Positions 54,700 to 64,000 of a stretch of 64,000 nt of DNA are shown here, piece after piece. The notes under the pieces are model-generated. The model did no database searches and was not told the DNA's origin. It was given only the letters and a program-made list of their open reading frames with translations. This DNA is from Lepraria neglecta (lineage: Eukaryota > Ascomycota > Lecanoromycetes > Lecanorales > Stereocaulaceae). Both the position numbers and the translations under genes were made by a program. The stretch is from contig CM065648.1 in NCBI GenBank assembly GCA_033220425.1, positions 682,001 through 746,000 of the forward strand, in the 5' to 3' direction. The stretch's first letter is position 1; every line of letters starts with the position of its first letter.

Positions 54700-57417
54700 T
54701 CAGGAATGTATGGACTGGAACGTATTGTCCATGTCGAGCTCCACCCCTTGGGATGACATTGTCGGCGTGGTGGCGCTCGAGACAGAGGCGAGGGTATCAT
54801 CGTAGCCTGAGAGAGCTTGAGCATGGAGCTTGAAGGACTCCCCCATGAGCTTGGTGATTCTGTGTATCCAGTCAGCAACTAGCTCATCTTAGGGTCAAGG
54901 CTGATGACTTACCCCCAAACCACGACCTCTTCCAGCATATTACCCCACAGTCGAGCGACGGTCGAACTCAAGCTCAACTTTGACTCGTACGGGTTCACTG
55001 CTTGGTCGTCGAAAAGGTTGCGGACCTTATTGTACATCACTAGCTCTTGCTCGGTGGCGGGCTCCTCATCATGTTCCAGACGATAGAGCCAAAGGCTCAG
55101 GATGACCATCAAATCGAGACCACAAAGTGGATGCTCTATGCTCCAATTGGTAGCGCACGTTTTGCCGACCCATCGGATACCCTCCAGTGCAACGATCTCG
55201 ATGCAATTGTAGCATTCATCGATGACCTTGATCATCTCTTCTGATCTCTTGACTATGTCTCGCGCATTCGTCATCTTGGCGGCGACTTCGTAAGAATCGT
55301 GATACCGAAGTGCTTCTTGCACCGACTTCAGGTCGACTTCTAAACGTGCTCGAGTATTCCGGAAGACAGCCAAGGCGTTGAAGATGAGTGGGTGGGTCTT
55401 GTGTGGTGCACTCAGCTGCACCACTATGGTCTCAGGTTCACACTGCTCTAGAGACTTCTCCCATGTGTCGAGAGCAAGCCGAAGCTTGTATTCTGTGACG
55501 ACATCTTGCAGAGCTTCGAAACTCCGCTTCTGGTTATAGACCGCCAAGAAGATAGCATTAATCATGACCCTTGTAGCGAAGGCGCTGTATCGTACGGCTT
55601 CACCTTGGAATAGGCTGTCGTGTGCTTCGCGTACGGTGACTATCGTTGAGGCCTCTAGGCTTGCTCGCCACGAGTCTTCGTCAACGACTTCAAGGTTCCA
55701 TAAGGATTCGGAGGAGGGTAACTCCAGAGTATCGAACTCTTTGACACTGATAGCCGGGGTATGGTCATAAGTCAGCGTAAGCAGGCCGAAGAAAATGTAG
55801 ACTGCATAATATGTTCGTCTGCATCCTTCATCTTCGACCCATTCGGCGTGACTCGGCTGTGCTCCTTCTCTTGCCTCTGACCGTATCTTTAATTCGTATC
55901 GGTTGCCGGCTACCATCTGTAATTGTATGTCAGAAGACAGCTCAAGCCAGGAACTAGAGTACTTACATTTGCGACAAGACTCTTGATGGAGCCTGCCCAC
56001 TCAAGGCCTTTTGGATCACCGCTCCAGCTGGCAAATATCATGTTCAATAGCGTGCTCTGCATGGTCCACAGTGGACACTTGCGCGAGCTGAAGCTTTCTT
56101 TGTTCTGCAAGAATTGAGTGACGAGCATCTTTGAGCCAATATGGAACATGTATGCTTTATCTTGGTTAAACGAATAGAGGGCGCCGATCGAGAGGACGGA
56201 AAGGAGGAGGGCGGGGTGGACTTGGCTGGGGTCGAAGGATTCGAGATGTAGGAAAGGTAGATGATGGTGGAAGAGTTTGAAGTAAGAATCGAGACAAGCG
56301 TTGATTTCTCCGAGGGTTTGTTGTTGGAAGTTGGGCTGCGTGGTTCGTTCGTTGTCGCATCTCTTCATATTTTCCTGCATCGCGTTATGTTCTTCATCTG
56401 ATTGGAGTTGGGGTACTCTGGGTGTGGTAATGGGTTGACTAGGGCCAGGTGAGCGTCGATAGTCTACGGGGGAGACAGGTCCGGTCATGAAGGGGAAGGG
56501 GGAGAGTCCGTTCGGCGTCGCGGGTCCTGAAATGGGCATCGAACCGGTGAGTGACTGAAGACCGGGGGCGAGGTTGTCGCCGCCGGAGGGGTATCTCTCC
56601 ATCAATGGCGGTAGCTGATTCGCATGGGGCTGGACGGTGCTCGCACTGTTGAAGGAAAGCTGTGACAATTGAGAATCTTGCGAGCCAGAGAGGCTTGAGG
56701 AAGAAACGGAATGAGCTTTGGGTTCATTTACCGAATTTGACATGAAAGGATCCCAAGGCATCTGAGACGACAGCATCGTACCGGGCATGTACGGTACCGA
56801 CGTATCAAACATGGTGGTATGGTCGGGGGAGTAGGTCGAGGCGGCCTCGTCGAGGTGATCGTCTTGGGCTGCCGTATCGGCCATAGCTTTGTGATGAAAG
56901 TTGGTCATCAACATCGCAGCAGTCTCAATGTCAACCATACCATCACTGCTTGCTTCTATTTGTTCCAATGTTGCCGTGTCCAGGCCAATCGATGGCTTTG
57001 ACGGAGTCGCCTTGGGCGTAGCCTTTGTGCCCGGCCTCCTCTTGACCTCGCTGACGAGCGGGACTCCTCCATCTTTGGCGTGAACGGTGCGGTCGTGTCG
57101 TAGCAGCAAGTCTCGTCGCACAAAGGTGCTTCGACATTTTGCGCATTTGAAAGGGCGTTCTTTGGTATCTGTGGAGCAAGAGGGGAATCAGCAAAAGTGG
57201 GTAAAAGAGCTTTCACGACCCCACCATGGACAACCCCTCCATTCACTGGACTAAGGAACCGGAAAACCTTACGCGATCGCTCATGTCTGCTTCTATGTTC
57301 ACTCCGACTGAACGCTCTGGCGCAATAAGTACATTTGTACTTGCGTTCTATAGGCTTTTGGGCGACGCCTTTTGGAGTGGAGGATGATGCGGCTGGAGCG
57401 GTCGCAGCAGCAGGCAT
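54700..57417 (-). CDS. C2H2 zinc finger plus fungal-specific transcription factor domain
   Basis: A nuclear DNA-binding regulator. Four exons, 57273-57417, 55967-57168, 54913-55916 and 54700-54859, join in phase to 836 residues. Two C2H2 fingers at about residues 28-80 are split by intron 1: YKCTYCARAFSRSEHRSRH, linker TKERP, then FKCAKCRSTFVRRDLLLRH. This finger pair with a following HAKDGG is typical of the Adr1/Klf1-like group. A Ser/Pro/Gln-rich region follows, then the fungal-trans domain from about residue 330 (EINACLDSYFKLFHHHLPFL, HPALLLSVLSIGALYS, WAGSIKSL). The third exon carries its C-terminal half with RRTYYAVYIFFGLLTLTYD. The last exon ends in SSQGVELDMDNTFQSIHS. Targets are unknown; relatives control carbon use, stress or secondary metabolism. 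Confidence 0.9.
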
Positions 57418-60400
57418 AGTGGGCTGCTGTTGACACTCTCAAGTCGTTGATCAGAGTCCTCGTGTGAAACGAAAGAGACTAGCTGATGCTGGAGCGAGGA
57501 TGTCGATGGTTTGGATGTATGCCAAATGAATTCCCTTCGATCATGCCTCTGATAGTGGGAAGAAGAGAGTCGGTGGGCGAGAGTGACTTCGGTCTTGGCT
57601 GGCTAGTTCGCGTAATCTGGGTGGAGTCTAGTGTGCTGGGTTCTGGCTGTGGATTTACGTCGATACGGTCGAGTGTTGACTTTTTCGTTTGAGGATTCGA
57701 TGGATTTTGGGATGTTTGGTTTCGTGAAGAGGGCATTCAGAATGGAATCCAGATTAATTATTTTGGAGGGGCAATATCTGGTCAGAAAAGTACTACATCA
57801 GCGCCCCTTTTTTGGAGGGGCCAATTTTGAATTGCTCCCCGCGCACTCGAATATTCCGCGGACGCACTAATGATACAGTACTGTACTATTTATACTCCGA
57901 GGCCTGCTATCTGTTAACCCTACTGCTAACGGTCCCTCTTCCATTCAGATACGACTCCAATCGAGGTGTTCACACACCCACACAACATGTCTACGCGGTA
58001 CAGTATTCAAAGCCGCGTCAAGGTCCGGCATTACAGAGCTTCAGAGGTCCCTACACCGCCCACGATTTTCCCTGCCAGTCAAAATGTGCCACATTTGTCC
58101 AAACTAAGAGCAAGGCGACCTGAGGGCCAGCGCACAGCAGCATCGCCACCACTTCAAGCGAACTCGCTTATACAGTTTCTATGACTTCGACTTGCTCTTG
58201 AGATGCTTAAGAGTGAGTGTGGCGCAGTACGTCGAATCCCATCGACTCGTAATCATTATTTATTCTCTTTTCGTACTCGCATGCCAAGATCGATCTTCCT
58301 ACTCCATGGTTCGGGGGACGGGAGCTTGCAGTATCTACCTCTGTTGTCGGATATCCTATGGATGTCAACGTGATAGAGTGACTGACAAATAGGTCTGCTA
58401 TTCTGTCACATCGTAACGCGACAACACTGGCTAGAAGATACTGACCTATCACTATTCTAGCTGTCTGTAGGGGGTATTATTGTGTGCGTTATAATGTCGC
58501 CAAGTCCCTCCAATTCGCAAAGGTGGCTCGTAAGCTCGTCCCTCACGCTCTTTTGGAAACATCGTCGAAACCGTGTTTGAAATTACGGTGAGATCGCCCC
58601 ATCCGATTGGTCGCATGCTCACAATTCTTCTCGAATCATTATTCGAAAGATTTCATCACCGCTCATCACTGAGATTGGTGATTCTTGTTTGGGAAAAGTT
58701 TGAGGGAAAAGCCCAACCATCCCCGGATCCAATCCTCATTTAGCGTCCTTAGCCACTGACACTTCCCTGTTCGTCGCGTGGTTTTCCCAAGATGATCGCC
58801 GCTTGACAGCAACAAGCAATTCTGCCCAGATCCACGAAGCTTCAAAAATAACTTCGCTGACGACTGTTCGTTTAGCAACAACGCCCCTCAAAAAGTACGG
58901 GCGCTCAGTGGATACGAGAGACCGAAGGGAGCCGTGAAAAACTTGCAGAATTGTTACCAACGAGTCAAGGCAAGGGAGGCTAGTTAAACAGCCGGGATCC
59001 CAAAACCGCCCGAGACCTTCTAGCGTTCCGTTTCCGGCTTCCGCGAGCTCCACCCTCACCAATGGAGAGGCTCGATGCAAGCTAACGAAAAGAGCTGCAG
59101 CCTGCAGGAACACAAGCTGTCCAAGGGAACAGGTGAGAGACAGATCCTACAGAGATTGAAAGTTTGAACTGCATGACAGCAGATGGCTAACATAGGACCA
59201 CCGATAACATACATGTGAGATTTAGATGTTGTCATTTTATGCCCCACTACCAACCAGACTGTCGGAATAGCATCGATCGGCGCTGCTGCAGCGTTGAAAC
59301 CTTTCAGAAGACTGATGGCGTGCTTTGACAGCGATCTATCAATGATGCGTTTAGGGGTTGGAGATGCATTCGACTTCACTAGGACTATGAGAGCAAACCA
59401 AGGAACTGTATAGATGCTTGCCTCTGTACATTCCCTATCGTTTGCCTCGCTACCGCGTCCTAGAGCAATCAACGGTATTATTTGGGCATTGTTTCCGCAG
59501 TGTTCAGGGTCTTTTTTCGTACGCATGGGCGGGTGGATGTGATACGGTACAAGCATAGAGCCTCGCCTGCCTTGAATATTTGGAGGTAACTGGTCGCTTT
59601 CAGGGGCGTCTGCCATTTTACATTTATGGAGTCTTGCAGCAATATAATGCCAGGGGGTTGTTCCCAACAAAAGGCTGCAAGGATGAAGAGAAGCAGAAAC
59701 TCCTGGTGAAATGCCCACACAACGCGGGAGAGACTACCTTACCACCCCCTGACAGCTTGAGAAAGTGGATGCTTTGGATCCCGTTCCATGAAGGAAGAGA
59801 TCGATTCCAGGCATGGTCGAAGAAAATCGAACTCCCCACCTGATACAGCTTGTAGCAAGGTGGGAGGTTTGCAGAGGAGCTACATTCCAACCTCATGATA
59901 GAGAAGTGGCGAATAGTCTATCGCTGCACTATCGACGTAGTTTTTATGTAAATCAGCCCGATGATAATTGTCGCATTGAAAAATAGCCTTGCCCCCTGTC
60001 TGCCATCTCGGCCGTTTCGGTGCGGGCAAGCTGAACATCACCCCCACCGACTTCCTGTTCTTGCGAAGGTGACATCCTCCATACTACGTTAGATACGAGA
60101 ATGCTCACAGCCTATGATCGCGAACCTCGAGACCCCTTTCTATCCTGATAGCAGTAACAAATACGATAATCTATTATCGCGTCTCTTCTAACTGTCGAGA
60201 ACGTGCTGAAGCCCGGGGGCTACCTTAGTGCAAACCCTCTGCGTCGAACCTGCGGTCTCGGATTGGACCTCAGGCCAAGAGCTGGACTCAACCAGCGCCC
60301 AATCACCTCTCGATAGCGACTCTACACTGGCGCTTGCTATATACAACTGATGAGAGGTGCGTCCCATTCGTGACTACAATCACGATCAGCTCGCCTTCCC

Positions 60401-60539
60401 AGGCTGCGATAGGGAGCTCTTAAGGTTGGAACAGACGCTGCGGCACTGGCTTTGCGCCTACCCCCGAGACACCTCACCGCAACCTTTGCAAACCATCTGA
60501 CGGCATCACCGAGATCTATTAAGAGGACTGTGAATCAAC
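57418..60539. other. 3.1-kb divergent upstream region of the C2H2 factor and CDC25
   Basis: No gene is supported. A 65-codon ATG frame at 57987-58184 could be a leader ORF or chance. The 220-codon minus frame at 59056-59718 has no ATG at its head and no motif. The stretch at 57761-57835 is rich in CCCCT/AGGGG (STRE-like) elements. Long regulatory regions would suit both flanking signalling genes. Confidence 0.4.
57761..57820. repeat. TTTTGGAGGGG direct repeat with STRE-like cores
   Basis: Exact 11-bp copies at 57761-57771 and 57810-57820, each followed by GCAAT- or GCCAAT-like bases, with CCCCT just before the second. AGGGG/CCCCT is the stress response element of yeast; use here is inferred. 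Confidence 0.5.
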
Positions 60540-63500
60540 ATGTATCCTAAAGCTGAGGCCGTCAAACCTCTCACTATCAATACCAGGGCGAATGCAAATG
60601 GTAAACCCACCGTGTTCGGCGCAGCTACATTTCACTACACCGAGGAACCCTCGCGAACCACTACCGGTCAGATTCGTGCTCAACAACAAGGAGCGAGCGT
60701 GTCGACATCGAGAAGTCGTGCGCCTTCAGTCGGGATGAATGTCACATCTCCTACCCTTACCTCGGCACCTCCTACGGCTCTCTATGTTCGAGCACTCTAT
60801 GATTACGAAGCCGATGACAGGACAAGCCTTAGCTTCCGACAGGGCGATACTATACAGGTCATTACCCAGCTGGCAAGTGGCTGGTGGGATGGAATCATCA
60901 ATGGCGTTCGCGGGTGGTTCCCTAGCAACTACTGCGTAGTTGTCACTGGACTGGACGATGCCATAGCGGGAGACACACGAGTACCAGCCAACGGGGGCGA
61001 TGTGTCTGGAGAGTCAGGAGCTGAAGACGATTATGAAGACTATGATGGGGTCCAGGATGGAAGACAAGATGAGAGACACAACGAGCTGCGCGATTCCGTG
61101 GAGAGTGCGGAGAATAGAGAGCAGGAAGAAGCAGCATTTTGGATACCCCAAGCTACACCGGAGGGACGACTTTTCTTTTTCAATACACTCACAGGCGTGT
61201 CGACGATGGAGCTACCGCTGGAACCGCCGACCTCAGCTAATGAGACTGGCCCCGTGGACCGCATGAACATCCGTGTACCTGATCAAACCAGACCTCCTCC
61301 TGAGATGATGGCACGGGGCTTAGAAAGAGATGAAGACGACTATGAGACCGGTGACTCAGCATCAGAGCTAGAAGAATCATCTATACTCTCACGACCAATA
61401 GGGAGGCGGTCTTACATCTCGGATGGCGTGTCACCAGCAGTGTCTACAGAATCGTTCGATACGTCGCCTATCATGAACAGTCGAGGTTTCGAGAATCCCG
61501 CTCTATCAATGAACTCAATGAACGCGGTACAGCAGGCTTCAAACGGCATGTCCGGACTCCACATTGGCACCACCACCACTTCTTTCACCAGTAATCCATT
61601 AGGCCAGGTCTCCGCCGCTTCAATACCTCGATCATTCTTCGACGATGGAAGCAATACGCCCTTGACTTGGAACAAGCTTGTCGAAAACATACGCAGAGCG
61701 ATCGAATCGTACAGGCAGGCGATCAACAATGCTGACCGCTCGGAGTACGTCCGAAGGGCTGAAGACATATCCGACCACCTCCGAATGCTCCTCGCCGCTG
61801 CTTCGGGCACGACTGACAATCATTCGGGTAATCCTTCCATCATCTCCACTAATAAGGCTCTGTATCCACACTTCCGCGATATGATGTCTCGGTTCTCGAA
61901 GCTGGTCTTATCCTCGCATATCGCATCTGCAGACTGGCAAGCACCCGATGCCTACACCAAGTGTCTCCAAGAGGCCGAAGGAGTGCTGCATGGAGTATAC
62001 AGCTATGTTGAGGTTGCGCGGTCTCAGCGTGGCGAAGAAATTCCGCGCTTGGTGCCAGGCTTTGTGCTGGGAAGCACCAACGGGGGCAACTGGCAGAACA
62101 ATGGTCTTGGCGTCAGAGACCCCATGCTGACCACATCTTTCATGGATCAGGATGAGTACGAGCCGTACGCTGAGCCTGTAGTGACCCTGGATGGGAATCT
62201 TTTGGAAAGGATGGACGAACTAAAGAGGATGATTGTCTCTAACATTCGCCGGCTTGAAGAGCATCTGGCTTTGAGAGAAAAGCTCATCACACCTTTTCGA
62301 CACAAGCAGATCGGAAACGCCGTTTGCCAAGCAGCTGGAAAGGTTATTGAGACGTTTAGGCCTTGGATATCTACAGTTGAGTCCATCAATCTGGGCCCAC
62401 TAGGCACCGCATTTCAGAACCCTCAGCTCGTCGAGTTCACCACTCATAAGCAACGCCTCTATGATCTTGTCATGCAATTGTTGCTGGCTTGTCAAGCAGT
62501 GGCAGCGCCTCTGGGAGATGAGTGGGCTGAAAACCGGGGCGATCCGCTAGAGGAGCGCCTCAATGATGTTCGCAACAACGTGAGGGCCCTGGAGACCTGC
62601 ACTTCACATGTTGGCTTCTCGCTGCAGCTACTGCTTGACTTGATGCCTCAAGAATCGACTGCGAATGCACTCCAAGAGCTGAGAGATGTCCAAGTTACGC
62701 GCGGTCATCGAACGACTGATCCTGGAGCACCCTACGAAGCTTCCACCCTATCCACCTATTCGAAAACATCCCGACCTCAATTAGCAGATATGAGCTTCCC
62801 AGTCTCGTATACTGAGGGCGTAGACCCAACTCCAGTGAATTTCCGCAAGCAAGACAATTCGAACAATTCCAAGGTGAAGAAGTTTTTCGGTGAAGTCCCT
62901 CGAGGTGTGGAGGAAGAGCCATCATTCTTGAGACTCGATCACGAAGGCGAGATATCATACGATAACAAGGCCGACGTACCTCAACTTCGTGGCGGCACAT
63001 TGATAGCATTGGTAGAGCAATTGACCAGGCACGACCGGCTGGACCCAGGATTTAACAACACTTTCCTCATTACCTACCGATCTTTCACAACCGCCTCCGA
63101 GCTTTTTGAAATGCTTGTCAAGCGATTTAGCATTCAACCACCTCGTGGCATAAGTCAAGACGACTACAACACATGGGTCGAGAAAAAGCAGAAGCCAATC
63201 CGATTCCGTATTGTCAATATTCTGAAGACCTGGTTCGATAGTTACTGGATGGAGAATGCAGATGAAGCCACGAACGAGCTACTCCGAAGGGTCTACACTT
63301 TTGCGAAAGACTCAATAGCGACGAGCAGCACACCTGGATCTGCTCCATTAATGGCTTCGGTAGAGCGACGCATGAAAGGGCAGGAAAGCAACGCCAAAGG
63401 CCTAGTCCCTACGCCAAGCAGCTCTATTCCTACACCAATCATGCCAAAGAACATGAAGAAACTCAAGTTCCTGGACATTGACGCTACTGAGTTTGCACGA

Positions 63501-64000
63501 CAACTGACCATCATCGAGTCTAGGCTTTATGGCAAGATTAAACCCCCTGAGGTTCTGAACAAGACATGGCAGAGGAAGTTGGGCCCGGATGACCCCGATC
63601 CAGCACCGAATGTGAAGGCGCTCATCCTACACTCGAACCAGCTTACGAATTGGGTTGCGGAGATGATATTGAACCAGTCAGATGTCAAGAAGCGTGTGGT
63701 TGTGATCAAACACTTTGTCTCCGTTGCAGATGTAGGCACACCACGTCCAATGATATGCAGATGCACTTACTAACCCTAAAAGAAATGCCGGGCGATGAAC
63801 AACTACTCAACCTTGACCTCGATAATATCTGCTCTCAGCACTGCGCCTATCGGTCGACTCAGCCGGACCTGGGCGCAGGTCAATGCCCGGACGCAGACCG
63901 TACTGGAGCAAATGAGGAAGTTGATGCACAGCACCAAGAACTTTGGTGAATATAGAGAAGCGCTGCATCAGGCCAATCCTCCTTGCATACCCTTCTTTGG
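60540..64000 (+). CDS. CDC25: Ras guanine nucleotide exchange factor, CDC25 type (3' end outside window)
   Basis: Activates Ras by GDP/GTP exchange upstream of cAMP or MAPK signalling. Exon 1 is 60540-63731 (1,064 codons); a 51-nt intron (GTAGGC ... CTTACTAAC ... AAAAG) leads to exon 2 from 63783, open past the window end. Domains: SH3 at about residues 80-138 (ALYDYEADD, WWDGIINGVRGWFPSNYC); a WW-like segment at about 200-230 (FWIPQATPEGRLFFFN); a helical middle; the RasGEF N domain at about 800-960 (VPQLRGGTLIALVEQLTRHD, TFLITYRSFTTASELF). The catalytic RasGEF domain starts near 985 (FLDIDATEFARQLTIIES, VKKRVVVIKHFVSVAD, then KCRAMNNYSTLTSIISAL). The start is the first ATG in frame. The architecture matches filamentous-fungal Cdc25. 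Confidence 0.94.

Noticed and set aside
59056-59718. 220-codon minus-strand frame in the CDC25 upstream region
   Set aside because: Its first codon is GTG, no family motif is visible and composition is not coding-like.
1-64000. tRNA genes
   Set aside because: I looked for A- and B-box patterns such as GGTTCGAATCC on both strands; near matches at about 10550 and 23475 lacked a cloverleaf partner.
1-64000. CRISPR arrays, prokaryotic operons or intact transposons
   Set aside because: Introns, gene families and spacing are fungal; no regular spaced repeats, transposase or terminal repeats were found.

Overview
The window is 64 kb of nuclear DNA from a filamentous ascomycete (Pezizomycotina; a Dothideomycete is my inference from gene style, not proven). 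Genes lie on both strands and are broken by short GT-AG introns, mostly 49-105 nt, with a few near 240 nt. The contents include fungal hallmarks: Fmp27, a fungal UreD, two fungal transcription factors, a FEX fluoride exporter, DUF6536 remnants and a NACHT-ankyrin gene. I saw no tRNA, rRNA, CRISPR array, intact transposon or prokaryotic operon.

Layout. 0-10.3 kb is a core block: importin alpha, a zinc-dependent formaldehyde/alcohol dehydrogenase, cohesin SCC3, and UreD on the minus strand. 10.8-14.6 kb is a decayed accessory patch: a broken DUF6536 membrane-protein gene, one intact 377-residue gene with a layout like PD-(D/E)XK nucleases, a second DUF6536 scrap, and a C-terminal fragment of another protein. 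14.7-26.5 kb is again mostly core: a small membrane protein, RNA polymerase III subunit Rpc4, a protein with a C-terminal Zn2Cys6 cluster, and a B-type cyclin. 26.5-30.3 kb is gene-poor, with a coding relic and a secreted Ser/Gly-rich protein split by an in-frame TAG. 30.4-39.4 kb is one giant gene, Fmp27/BLTP2, about 2,941 residues in four exons. 40.2-46.7 kb holds a small membrane protein, a uracil phosphoribosyltransferase divergent from a fluoride exporter, a GH16 glycosidase with a frameshifted 3' end, and an Ala/Pro-rich cell-surface protein. 47.4-52.0 kb is a badly broken NLR-type gene (alpha/beta-hydrolase, NACHT, ankyrin). 52.6-54.2 kb holds two tandem paralogous small Cys/His proteins. 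54.7-57.4 kb is a C2H2 plus fungal-trans transcription factor. 60.5 kb to the window end is a CDC25-type Ras exchange factor, cut off by the window edge.

The core genes do housekeeping and cell-cycle work: nuclear import, cohesion, mitotic cyclin, Ras signalling, Pol III transcription and lipid transport at contact sites. Three of them (importin alpha, SCC3, cyclin B) have ACGCGT (MCB-like) sites upstream and share a CGCTAG-centred motif. The best candidates for undescribed biology are the tandem Cys/His pair beside the dead NLR, the intact nuclease-like gene among DUF6536 relics, and a C-to-G skew gradient along the coding strand seen in many genes on both strands.
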